Source of the DNA: Rickettsiaceae bacterium
GTDB lineage: Bacteria > Pseudomonadota > Alphaproteobacteria > Rickettsiales > Rickettsiaceae
Direction: 5' to 3'
Assembly (NCBI GenBank): GCA_024236375.1
Contig: JACKKP010000003.1
Span: 143,174 to 207,173 of the forward strand
DNA length: 64,000 nucleotides
Positions 26,907-35,055 of the stretch are shown piece by piece. Position numbers and translations under genes: made by a program. How positions within the stretch are numbered: the stretch's first letter is position 1; each line of letters begins with the position of its first letter. The notes beneath the pieces are model-generated. The model searched no databases. It was not told the DNA's origin and worked only from the letters and a program-made list of their open reading frames with translations.

Positions 26907-27271
26907 ACTAATATTGATTATTACAACTCTCACCACAAACAACCATAGGAGATAGCACAAAATCGCTATTATATATAATCAATAAATATATATGTCTATA
27001 TTTATATATGGTAAACAATAACCCTTTACTTTCACTTTATTTTATTCATTATAAGTAGCAATAAACAATATAACTGACAAATAACAAATAGTAACTCTTG
27101 AAACAATTGACTATATACACAGCACAAAATTATTGATCGAATTTGCACGACTTTTTACCATTTTTACAAATTTATTATATAATCAATTCAGCTAAATTAC
27201 GTATAAATTGCTTGATACTTCAACAAATTTAGAAAGAGTGAGAATTTGGCTAAGAAATTTATTTTATTGAA
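26907..27271. other. AT-rich gap between 6S candidate and tRNA-Met
   Basis: This stretch of about 365 bases is strongly AT-rich. I see no open frame with a ribosome binding site, no tRNA and no clear repeat. It probably contains 3' flank of the tRNA transcript and decayed sequence. Confidence 0.5.
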
Positions 27272-27348
27272 TGGTAGCGAGGGAGGGACTCGAACCCCCG
27301 ACACACGGATTATGATTCCGTTGCTCTAACCAACTGAGCTACCCCGCC
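27272..27348 (-). tRNA. tRNA-Met, elongator (CAU anticodon)
   Basis: This is a 77-base cloverleaf on the minus strand. The acceptor begins GGCGGGG and ends CTCGCTACCA with encoded CCA, the D arm has AGCTCAGTTGGTTAGAGC, the anticodon stem CGGAA/TCCG surrounds a CAT anticodon in ATCATAA, and the T arm has GGGGTTCGAGTCCC. The start GGCGGGGTAGCTCAG and the anticodon arm match alphaproteobacterial elongator tRNA-Met; initiator tRNA would have the unpaired first base and three G-C pairs in the anticodon stem. Confidence 0.9.
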
Positions 27349-27514
27349 ATTATTAAGATAATAATCTCAAATAATTGAATTTTTCTAAAATTTGAGTATC
27401 TCTACATTTATATCTTACAAATTATTAACATTAAAAGCTTTTATATTGTTGTAGTCTTTAGAATAATTTAGAAAAACACATAACAATAATTAGATATAAA
27501 TATTATATCTTTCT

Positions 27515-27558
27515 GGCGCTGATACTTAATAATATAGGTGATTATAATTATCAGCACC
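27515..27558. terminator. Hairpin after rpsI
   Basis: GGCGCTGATA (27515-27524) and TATCAGCACC (27549-27558) pair over 9 of 10 positions around a 24-base AT-rich loop, 20 bases past the rpsI stop. It is placed for a terminator of the rplM-rpsI unit but lacks a T run on the minus strand. Confidence 0.4.
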
Positions 27559-27578
27559 AAAAAGTGACAAGTAGAATG

Positions 27579-28058
27579 TTAACGTTTAGAGAATTGTGGT
27601 CTCTTACGCGCTTTACGTCTGCCGTATTTTTTACGTTCTACAGCTCGTGGATCACGAGTCAGTAGACTACTTTTCTTGAGCAACGGACGATTATCTTCTG
27701 AAATAATATCTAACGCCCTAGATGTTCCATGCATAATTGCTCCAGCTTGACCTGTAGTACCACCACCTTTTACGGTGCATACTATATCAAATTGTCCTTG
27801 GGTATTTGTTGCAATAAAAGGTTTCTCTATCAAGTGGCGATACATGTCTCTTGGGAAATATTCAACTATGTTTTTACCATTAATTGTAACAACGCCCTTT
27901 CCAGGTTTAACCCATACTCGTGCTACAGAACTTTTTCTTCTGCCAGTTCCATAAGCAATATTTCCGTTTGTCTTTTTTGTATTGGTAGTCTTAGTAGATT
28001 TAAGAGCCAAAGTTTTTTTTGAGTTAGTGATAGGCTCTTTTAAAGTAGGTATTTCCAT
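27579..28058 (-). CDS. rpsI: 30S ribosomal protein S9
   Basis: S9 contacts P-site tRNA with its C-terminal tail. The 159-residue product has an extra N-terminal segment of about 30 residues rich in Lys and Thr before the conserved GTGRRKSSVARVWVKPG (about 37-53). It then shows GGGTTGQAGAIMHGTSRAL near 107 and the invariant basic end RRKARKRPQFSKR. The extension is longer than the 130-residue enterobacterial form and is common in alphaproteobacteria. It follows rplM by 4 bases. Confidence 0.97.
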   Translation of the reverse strand: MEIPTLKEPITNSKKTLALKSTKTTNTKKTNGNIAYGTGRRKSSVARVWVKPGKGVVTINGKNIVEYFPRDMYRHLIEKPFIATNTQGQFDIVCTVKGGGTTGQAGAIMHGTSRALDIISEDNRPLLKKSSLLTRDPRAVERKKYGRRKARKRPQFSKR

Positions 28059-28062
28059 TTAA

Positions 28063-28530
28063 TTACCTTTTGTTTTTAGAATTTTTACTTGCAATGTCAA
28101 AAAATTCAGGCTGCTGAGCTTCATGTGGATGATTATTGTCAGGATAGACATAAAGATTGCTGAATTGTTTTCGACCTAATGGACCTCTGCTAATCATCCT
28201 TTGTACAGCCATTTTTAGTACTCTTTCTGGATATTTTCCTGCTAAAATTTTACCAGCAGTAGTAGTTTTGATACCACCTGGGTGACCTGTGTGACGATAA
28301 TAAAACTTTCCATCTTTGTGGTCGGCTTTTTTACCAGTAAGATGTACAGACCCAGCATTAATGACGATCACGTTATCGCCACAATCAATATGTGGAGTAA
28401 ATAGAGGTTTATGTTTACCACGTAATATTAATGCAACCTGACTAGCCAAGCGGCCAAGCACTATGTCTTTAGCATCAATTACCAGCCATTTTTTTTTCAC
28501 TTCCGACGGCTTTGCAGAGTAAGTTTTCAC
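28063..28530 (-). CDS. rplM: 50S ribosomal protein L13
   Basis: L13 is an early assembly protein of the 50S subunit. The 155-residue product shows the family pattern: KKWLVIDAKDIVLGRLASQVA near residue 13, the DCGDNVIVINA strand near 50, and GKYPERVLKMAVQRMISRGPLG near 97. It is the first gene of the rplM-rpsI pair and has its own promoter upstream at 28564-28593. Confidence 0.97.
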   Translation of the reverse strand: MKTYSAKPSEVKKKWLVIDAKDIVLGRLASQVALILRGKHKPLFTPHIDCGDNVIVINAGSVHLTGKKADHKDGKFYYRHTGHPGGIKTTTAGKILAGKYPERVLKMAVQRMISRGPLGRKQFSNLYVYPDNNHPHEAQQPEFFDIASKNSKNKR

Positions 28531-28563
28531 AGTTATTACTTTAGTTAATTATTTTGATCTAAG

Positions 28564-28593
28564 AAAATAGCAGTTGCCCACTCTATTTGTCAA
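28564..28593 (-). promoter_or_regulatory. Promoter of rplM-rpsI
   Basis: Minus-strand TTGACA (28593-28588) is followed after 18 bases by TATTTT (28569-28564). The predicted start is about 25-30 bases before the rplM ATG. The -35 is perfect and the -10 matches at the key first and last positions. Confidence 0.55.
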
Positions 28594-28655
28594 GAATAAT
28601 TTTTCTATTTTAAATTACTCAGTAATGATAATTCCACTTTTTTTACAAGCTATTA

Positions 28656-28684
28656 TTGACATAGTGTAGCTATTATTGTAGTAT
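28656..28684 (+). promoter_or_regulatory. Promoter of rpmH-rnpA
   Basis: TTGACA (28656-28661), a 17-base spacer and TAGTAT (28679-28684) form a strong sigma-70-type promoter. It predicts an RNA start near 28691, about 30 bases before the rpmH ATG. Confidence 0.65.
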
Positions 28685-28719
28685 CGGACGAATTTTTCTA
28701 AAATTAAGTATCAGTAATT

Positions 28720-28854
28720 ATGAAACGTACATTCCAACCTAGCAATTTAGTTAGAAAAAGAAGACATGGTTTTAGAGCTAGAATGGCTACTGTAGGAGGC
28801 CGATTAGTATTAAAAAGACGTAGGCAAAAAGGTAGAAAAAAATTAAGCGCCTAA
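28720..28854 (+). CDS. rpmH: 50S ribosomal protein L34
   Basis: L34 is a tiny, highly basic large-subunit protein. The frame of 44 codons gives MKRTFQPSNLVRKRRHGF, then RMATVGGRLVLKRRRQKGRK and a KLSA end, which is the L34 sequence almost without variation. The gene is short but unmistakable, and lies 56 bases before rnpA in the classical rpmH-rnpA order with a promoter just upstream. Confidence 0.97.
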   Translation: MKRTFQPSNLVRKRRHGFRARMATVGGRLVLKRRRQKGRKKLSA

Positions 28855-28910
28855 AGAATTAATTTCTCATTGTTGCGTTATGATAAACTTCATCTTTGAC
28901 ACTTTACTAG

Positions 28911-29294
28911 ATGCAACATACTCTCTATAGTCTAAAAAACCAGAAACAATTTAATTTAGTTAATAATAGCGGGATAAAATATTATTCAAATTATTTTATC
29001 CTGGTTATTTGCCCTGTGCCACATCAAATTATTCCTGCTAATAATAATATAAATAACTGTTTATATTATGGGATAAAAATAGGAAGAAAATATTCCAAAA
29101 AGGCAGTAATCCGTAATAAAGCGAAAAGAAGAGTCAGACACTTATTGAGGACTCTCAGTATCGATCAAGGCCAAAATCTAGCGATAATCATCGTTCCACG
29201 TAAAGATTTTCATATTACAAACTTCCTCGAATTAACAATAGAGTTAAAGAAATTTTGGAATAAAAATCAAAAATCTCTTAAGAAGTCACCTTAA
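28911..29294 (+). CDS. rnpA: Ribonuclease P protein component
   Basis: RnpA is the protein cofactor that helps the RNase P ribozyme trim tRNA 5' ends. The 127-residue product shows the basic RNR signature in KIGRKYSKKAVIRNKAKRRV (about residues 57-76), where arginines contact RNA, and then LRTLSIDQGQNLAIIIVPR. It follows rpmH. Unlike the common rpmH-rnpA-yidC arrangement, the next gene is clpA on the opposite strand, and the two stop codons overlap by 4 bases. The RNA subunit is not in this window. Confidence 0.92.
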   Translation: MQHTLYSLKNQKQFNLVNNSGIKYYSNYFILVICPVPHQIIPANNNINNCLYYGIKIGRKYSKKAVIRNKAKRRVRHLLRTLSIDQGQNLAIIIVPRKDFHITNFLELTIELKKFWNKNQKSLKKSP

Positions 29295-31618
29295 GAACAA
29301 TTAGGTTCAAATTCTCTGTTATTTTGATTGCTAACTTCAAATTTACTTGCAAAATCAAAAGATAAATGACCACTATTATTTGTAGATATATATATATCAC
29401 CACCATTCACTAATTTTCCAAATAGAATTTCATCAGCAATTATTTGTTTGATATTCACATCAACTGCTTTGAGCAAATCACGTGCTGCATTATCTTTAGA
29501 GATATAATGATCATTGATATATTCCACTACTTCATCATCATAACGCAAACATATGTTTCTCAGTTTTAATTCTTCAACTAATTCCTGAATAGCCTTCTCA
29601 ATGATCTTATTTGTTACTTGGTTAATATTATTAAATAGTATAATTTTGTCTAATCTACTTCTAAATTCTGCACTAAAATAATGTTCAAAGGCACTCATAT
29701 TAGCACTCTTTTCTTCTATTGTAGTACCAAATCCAATAGATTTTGCGCTATTACTGCTAATTACATTGGTAGTGAGAATAATTATTGTATGATTAAAATT
29801 TATTGCTTTAGCAGCATTATCGTCTAATTTTCCATCATCCATAATCTGTAATAATAAGTTTAATATTTCTGGATGAGCTTTCTCAATCTCATCAAACAAT
29901 ACTACAGAATATGGATTTTTATCTACAGAACTAGTAAGTACTCCTCCTTTATCTGAACCTACATAACCAGGTGCGCTACCGATCATTCTTGAAACTGCAC
30001 TACTTTCACTAAATTCTGACATATCAAATTTTAGTAACTTCATATTAGTAAAACGTGCCAACTGTTTTGCTAATTCCGTTTTACCAACACCACTGGGACC
30101 TGCAAACATATAACACCCAATAGGTTTTGAAGATTGCCTAAGCCCAGCTTTTGCCATTTTAATACTTGAACATAAAATATCTATAGCTTCATCTTGTGCA
30201 AAAACATATTCTTTTAAGTTTTTATTTAAATTGCGGATATTATCTAGTTCAGTATCTGTTACACTAATTGGTGCAATATTAGCAATGCTTACTATTAAAC
30301 GCTCAATATCTTTTTCTGTTACTATATTATCTTTTCCTTGTGCCCCATCAATATTTTTTCTTGAACCAGCTTCGTCTATTAAATCAATTGCTTTATCTGG
30401 AAATTTTTTATCATTCAAATATCGCATTGACAAATTAATTGCTGCTTTTAACGCAGCATCTTCATATTGGACATTGTGATATTTTTCGTAATCGCTTTTT
30501 AAACCTTTTAATATTTCTAATGTAGCTTCTGCGCTAGGTTCTTCTATAACAATCTTTTGAAAACGCCTTAGCAATGCAGTATCTTGTTCAAAATGACTAC
30601 GATATTCTTTAAATGTAGTTGCTCCGATACATTTAAATAAGCCTTTAGTTAAAGCTGGTTTGAGCAAATTACTAGCGTCTATAGCACCACTTACCGAAGA
30701 ACCTGCTCCTACAATAGTATGAATTTCATCTATAAATAAAATAGCATTTTTACACTGAGATAATGCAGTTACTAATTCTTTTATTCTTCCTTCAAATTCA
30801 CCACGAAATTTTGTTCCTGCTAACATCCCCCCTAAATCAAGAGAATAAACAACTTTATCAGCTAAAGCGCTGGGAACTTTTTTATTAATAATACGATGTG
30901 CCATACCTTCAACTATTGCGGTTTTACCAACCCCAGGCTCACCAACTAATATGACATTATTCTTTTTTCTTCTACATAGAATTTCTATCGCTCTGTTGAT
31001 CTTAGATTCACATCCAATTAATTGGTCAATATTACTATTATAAGCTTGTTTATTAAGATTAACGCAATATCTTTCTAATACCTCTTCAATAGATCGTGCC
31101 TCTTCATGATCTACATCATGCTTTTCATTTTCTAGTGTTACTTGATTTTGAAATTGTTGCTTCTCTGAAATATTATGTTTCTTAATGAGAGTATTTTTAT
31201 TCTTAATACCATAGTTTAATAAATCTTTCCTGGTAATATTAGTATCCTTTAAAAAAATCGTAGCAGAGGATTCATGTTCGAAAAAAAATTCTGCCAGAAT
31301 ATCAATACTAGATATATCATTATTACCTTGGGCTTGTGCATAAAGTAAAGTACGTTGTATTATACGTTGAACACCAGCAGTGGGGTGCGGGTGAGATATG
31401 GAAGGATTAATGAGATCAACCAAATTATTTTTAATATAATTGAGTAATTTATCTTTTAGTAAGTCAATATCAGCTCCCTTTTCAGCAAAAAATATTTGTA
31501 TATCTTGATCTTTAAGTAAAGCTAGTAAAAGATGTTCGAAAGTGATATATTCATGTTTATGCTCCAAAGCAATTTGCAATGCATTTTTTGAAACCTTTTC
31601 TAGACAATTTGATAACAT
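29291..31618 (-). CDS. clpA: ATP-dependent Clp protease ATPase subunit ClpA
   Basis: ClpA is an AAA+ unfoldase that feeds proteins, including N-degron substrates delivered by ClpS, into ClpP. The 775-residue product has the Clp N-terminal double repeat (about 1-145), first ATPase domain with GEPGVGKTAIVEG (about 225) and the GAGSSVSGAIDASNLLKP pore-side segment (about 307), and a second domain with GPSGVGKTELAKQ (about 509). It lacks the coiled-coil middle domain of ClpB, which separates it from that family. It lies alone on the minus strand, convergent with rnpA. No clpS was seen next to it. clpP and clpX lie about 500 bases further on the other strand. Confidence 0.94.
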   Translation of the reverse strand: MLSNCLEKVSKNALQIALEHKHEYITFEHLLLALLKDQDIQIFFAEKGADIDLLKDKLLNYIKNNLVDLINPSISHPHPTAGVQRIIQRTLLYAQAQGNNDISSIDILAEFFFEHESSATIFLKDTNITRKDLLNYGIKNKNTLIKKHNISEKQQFQNQVTLENEKHDVDHEEARSIEEVLERYCVNLNKQAYNSNIDQLIGCESKINRAIEILCRRKKNNVILVGEPGVGKTAIVEGMAHRIINKKVPSALADKVVYSLDLGGMLAGTKFRGEFEGRIKELVTALSQCKNAILFIDEIHTIVGAGSSVSGAIDASNLLKPALTKGLFKCIGATTFKEYRSHFEQDTALLRRFQKIVIEEPSAEATLEILKGLKSDYEKYHNVQYEDAALKAAINLSMRYLNDKKFPDKAIDLIDEAGSRKNIDGAQGKDNIVTEKDIERLIVSIANIAPISVTDTELDNIRNLNKNLKEYVFAQDEAIDILCSSIKMAKAGLRQSSKPIGCYMFAGPSGVGKTELAKQLARFTNMKLLKFDMSEFSESSAVSRMIGSAPGYVGSDKGGVLTSSVDKNPYSVVLFDEIEKAHPEILNLLLQIMDDGKLDDNAAKAINFNHTIIILTTNVISSNSAKSIGFGTTIEEKSANMSAFEHYFSAEFRSRLDKIILFNNINQVTNKIIEKAIQELVEELKLRNICLRYDDEVVEYINDHYISKDNAARDLLKAVDVNIKQIIADEILFGKLVNGGDIYISTNNSGHLSFDFASKFEVSNQNNREFEPNCS

Positions 31619-31763
31619 AACCTATTATTACTCTATTTTTATTATTTTCTTGTAACGGTCAATTACAACTATATCACTTACTTGATAAAAATAATTTTAA
31701 TTATATGTTAGACGTTAATTTTGTATTTATTATGTGATAAGAATTAAACTATTAGAAATAAAA

Positions 31764-32144
31764 ATGGTAAGAATTATGTCGTCATACATTAAACTAGCTC
31801 AATATAAAAGTTTTATTATTATCTGTTTGTTAATCTTTTCTGGAATTTCAGTTATGTTATTAATGAAAAGCAATGATACTACACAACCAAGTACAAAAAT
31901 TTTGCCACAACCACCAATTCTATTATATATTAGGGAAGGATGTTTTTATTGTAAACTTGCTACACAATTACTAGAAGAAAAGGCTTTACATTATGAGATA
32001 ATCGAATTATCTAATAATGAAGCATTATATACAAAATTAGTGAATAGCACAGGGCAAACTACTGTACCATATATTTTTATAAATGGTCAGTTTATAGGGG
32101 GCTATTCTGATTTACGAGAATTAGACGAAGAAAATAAATTATAA
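31764..32144 (+). CDS. Membrane-anchored glutaredoxin-like protein
   Basis: The chosen ATG gives 126 residues; a GTG 30 bases upstream is also possible. The sequence has a basic N-terminus, a single hydrophobic helix (SFIIICLLIFSGISVMLLM) and a glutaredoxin domain. The active site is CFYC (in YIREGCFYCKLATQLLEEK), followed by the TVPYIFINGQFIGGYSDL motif that binds glutathione in the family. Positive charges before the helix predict that the redox domain faces the periplasm, which is unusual for a glutaredoxin. It lies just upstream of clpP (22-base gap), an association without an obvious functional link. A cytosolic role after processing cannot be excluded. Confidence 0.75.
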   Translation: MVRIMSSYIKLAQYKSFIIICLLIFSGISVMLLMKSNDTTQPSTKILPQPPILLYIREGCFYCKLATQLLEEKALHYEIIELSNNEALYTKLVNSTGQTTVPYIFINGQFIGGYSDLRELDEENKL

Positions 32145-32166
32145 AATTAAATATAATATAACAAAT

Positions 32167-32796
32167 ATGAATTATATACCAATAGTAGTAGAGCAAACCG
32201 GCAAAGGAGAAAGAGCGTATGATATATATTCTAGATTACTCAAAGAAAGAATAATATTTGTTACTGGACCATTTGATGATTCAATGGCTAATAGTGTGAT
32301 TGCTCAACTCTTATTTCTAGAAGCGGATAATCCAGATAAAGAAATATATATGTATATTAATTCTCCAGGCGGTATTGTTAGTTCAGGTTTTGCAATATAT
32401 GACACAATGCAATATATTAAACCTAGGATAGCTACTTTATGTATTGGACAAGCTTGTTCAATGGCAACCACTATTTTACTTGCTGGCGATAAAGGAATGA
32501 GATATGCACTACCTAATAGCCGAGTAATGATCCATCAACCAATAGGAGGTTGTAAAGGACAAGCTACAGATTTAGAGATTCAAGTAAAAGAAACTTTAAA
32601 AGTGAAAAATATGCTACAGGAAGTATATGCAAAACACACTACACAATCCAAATCAAAAATAGCAGAATCAATGGAAAGAGATTATTTTATGTCTCCAGAA
32701 GAAGCTAAAAGCTTTGGGATTATAGATGAAATAATCACCAGTAGAGAGATAATCTTTCCTATTCCTAATACTTCACATGATAATCACCAAAAGTAA
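32167..32796 (+). CDS. clpP: ATP-dependent Clp protease proteolytic subunit
   Basis: ClpP is the serine protease barrel that degrades substrates unfolded by ClpX or ClpA. The 209-residue product has the catalytic Ser in IGQACSMATTILLAGD (about residue 98), His in NSRVMIHQPIGG (about 123) and Asp in DYFMSPEEAKSFGIID (about 172). It lies 15 bases upstream of clpX, the standard clpP-clpX pair. Confidence 0.96.
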   Translation: MNYIPIVVEQTGKGERAYDIYSRLLKERIIFVTGPFDDSMANSVIAQLLFLEADNPDKEIYMYINSPGGIVSSGFAIYDTMQYIKPRIATLCIGQACSMATTILLAGDKGMRYALPNSRVMIHQPIGGCKGQATDLEIQVKETLKVKNMLQEVYAKHTTQSKSKIAESMERDYFMSPEEAKSFGIIDEIITSREIIFPIPNTSHDNHQK

Positions 32797-32811
32797 TTTT
32801 TAAGTAAATAA

Positions 32812-34077
32812 ATGACTAATACAACACCTACTAACAAACCTTTAAATTGTTCATTTTGTGGAAAAAATCAAATAGATGTTCAAAAACTTATTGCAGGACC
32901 AACTGTTTTTATTTGTAATGAGTGTGTGGATGTTTGCCAAGATATAGTACACAATGAACTCAAAACTCCTCATGAGGTTTCATTATCACGTCTTCCGATG
33001 CCAGAAGAAATTTTTGAGCGTTTAAATCAATATGTAATTGGTCAGGCCAAGGCAAAAAAAGTTTTATCTGTAGCAGTCTATAATCACTATAAAAGATTAG
33101 AAATGCAACAACTAGCACCAGATGATGAAGTTGAGTTTAGTAAATCTAATATTATGTTGATTGGCTCAACTGGATGCGGAAAAACTTTGCTTGCTCAAAC
33201 ATTAGCTAAAATTATTGATGTACCATTTGCAATTGCTGACGCTACTACTTTGACTGAAGCGGGTTATGTTGGAGAAGATGTAGAAAATATCCTACTCAGA
33301 TTACTACAATCTTGTGATTTTGATGTCGAAAAAGCGCAAAAAGGAATTATATTCATCGATGAAATAGATAAAATTTCTAAAAAGACAGAAAATATGTCCT
33401 TGACTCGTGATGTATCTGGTGAAGGCGTACAACAGTCATTACTTAAAATAATAGAAGGTACAGTTGCATATGTTCCGCCTCAAGGAGGTCGTAAACATCC
33501 ACAACAAGAATTAATTAAAATAGATACTTCTAATATATTATTTATTTGTGGAGGAGCATTTGTTGGAATTGAACAAATTATTTCTAATAGAAAAAACAAA
33601 GGTTCAATTGGTTTCTCAGTAAAATTAGAATCTAAACAACAAATAAGTTATGATGATGTTTTGCAAACAGTAGAAATCGAAGATCTAATTAAATTTGGTA
33701 TGATCCCGGAGTTTATCGGACGTATTCCAGTAATTACTACATTACAAAAATTAGACAAAGTAGCATTGATTAAAATTTTAACTGAACCCAAAAATGCTAT
33801 TATCAAACAATATCAGAAACTTTTTAGACTCAATTCAGTAGAATTAGATTTTACTGAAGACGGATTATCTAGCATTGCTCAGCAAGCTATCGCCAAAAAA
33901 ACTGGTGCACGCGGTCTGCGGTCAATTATTGAAGATTTACTACTTGATAATATGTATAATTTTAGCTCTTTGAAAAATAAAATTATAACCTATGACGCAG
34001 AAGCTGTAAACGATAATAGTAAAGTCAAAATTAAGACAAAACGTATTGCGAATAGTGTGACAAAGGCTGCTGTATAA
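32812..34077 (+). CDS. clpX: ATP-dependent Clp protease ATP-binding subunit ClpX
   Basis: ClpX is a single-ring AAA+ unfoldase that delivers proteins such as SsrA-tagged chains to ClpP. The 421-residue product has the four-cysteine zinc domain (CSFCGKNQ, then CNECVDVC, residues 13-44), a Walker A that reads GSTGCGKTLLAQ near 120 (the family usually has GPTGSGKT; the catalytic Gly-Lys-Thr is kept), Walker B IIFIDEIDKI, and the pore loop GYVGED. The C-terminal GARGLRSIIEDLLLD sensor-2 region is normal. It starts 15 bases after clpP. Confidence 0.96.
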   Translation: MTNTTPTNKPLNCSFCGKNQIDVQKLIAGPTVFICNECVDVCQDIVHNELKTPHEVSLSRLPMPEEIFERLNQYVIGQAKAKKVLSVAVYNHYKRLEMQQLAPDDEVEFSKSNIMLIGSTGCGKTLLAQTLAKIIDVPFAIADATTLTEAGYVGEDVENILLRLLQSCDFDVEKAQKGIIFIDEIDKISKKTENMSLTRDVSGEGVQQSLLKIIEGTVAYVPPQGGRKHPQQELIKIDTSNILFICGGAFVGIEQIISNRKNKGSIGFSVKLESKQQISYDDVLQTVEIEDLIKFGMIPEFIGRIPVITTLQKLDKVALIKILTEPKNAIIKQYQKLFRLNSVELDFTEDGLSSIAQQAIAKKTGARGLRSIIEDLLLDNMYNFSSLKNKIITYDAEAVNDNSKVKIKTKRIANSVTKAAV

Positions 34078-34084
34078 TATATCT

Positions 34085-35050
34085 ATGCAATTTCTACAAG
34101 AATTCTGTGATTTCCTGAAATCTTATTTATCAGATACAGAATTTTATGTAGAAGCAATGCCAGGAGATGCAGGGTCGCGTATATATTGGCGAATATATAC
34201 TGCAAAACAAAATTATATATTATCATATAACCCGAATAATTATTTAGAAACTCAATTATTTATCGAACTCACCAAATATTTAAGACAATATAACTTTTCT
34301 GTACCTTATATTTATTATCAAGATTTAAATAAAGGGTTATTATTGATCGAAGATTTTGGAACTCATTCTCTCAATAGAAATTTAATTTCTTTAAATAGCA
34401 AAGCAAGAATTCCCTTTTATCAATTAGCAATTAATTTGCTAATTGAACTTCATCAAGTCCCCCTTCCTGCATTTATTGCAAATTTAAGCACAGAATTGAT
34501 GATTCAGGAACTTAATGTTTTTAAGGAATATTATATACCATATAAATTTGGTAGAGTGCTAAGTGATACTGACAACTCTGAGCTCAATGTAATATTACAC
34601 CAACTTTTTACTTCTCAAAGAATCCACCAAAAAGTTCTTTCTTTACAAGATTATCATGTAGATAACATCATGTTACTCAAAGAACGAGATAGTACAAAAT
34701 CGCTTGGACTGCTTGATTATCAAGACGCTAAAAATAGTTCGCCTATTTATGATTTAGTGTCACTTCTGGAAGACGCAAGGATCGAAGTTCCAAGGAAGCA
34801 AGCGATAGAATATTTAAATTATTATGCAAAACAAACCTCTTCTAATTTTAATGATGTTTTTGCAGATTATCATATATTAGGACTTCAGAGAAATTGTCGT
34901 ATTTTAGGAGTTTTTGTTCGGAAATACAAAAAAGGTTGTAATGATTATCTAAAATTTCTTCCATTGGTTGAAAAATACCTAAGCTATAACTTATTACACC
35001 CAGTAGCATATAATTTTAAGAAGTGGTTTGTATCTCTTTCTAATATATAG
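34085..35050 (+). CDS. AmgK-like cell-wall sugar kinase (aminoglycoside phosphotransferase family)
   Basis: AmgK phosphorylates N-acetylmuramate or N-acetylglucosamine in the anhydro-sugar recycling route of alphaproteobacteria and pseudomonads. The 321-residue product fits: PGDAGSRIYWRIYTAKQNYIL near the start, the catalytic loop LQDYHVDNIMLL near residue 195, the metal site LGLLDYQDAKNSSPIYDLVSLLEDAR about 20 residues later, and a C-terminal helical part. It follows clpX by 7 bases. The usual neighbour murU (uridylyltransferase) is not next to it, so recycling activity is an inference from family. It ends 5 bases before the convergent ftsQ. Confidence 0.7.
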   Translation: MQFLQEFCDFLKSYLSDTEFYVEAMPGDAGSRIYWRIYTAKQNYILSYNPNNYLETQLFIELTKYLRQYNFSVPYIYYQDLNKGLLLIEDFGTHSLNRNLISLNSKARIPFYQLAINLLIELHQVPLPAFIANLSTELMIQELNVFKEYYIPYKFGRVLSDTDNSELNVILHQLFTSQRIHQKVLSLQDYHVDNIMLLKERDSTKSLGLLDYQDAKNSSPIYDLVSLLEDARIEVPRKQAIEYLNYYAKQTSSNFNDVFADYHILGLQRNCRILGVFVRKYKKGCNDYLKFLPLVEKYLSYNLLHPVAYNFKKWFVSLSNI

Positions 35051-35055
35051 AAAAT

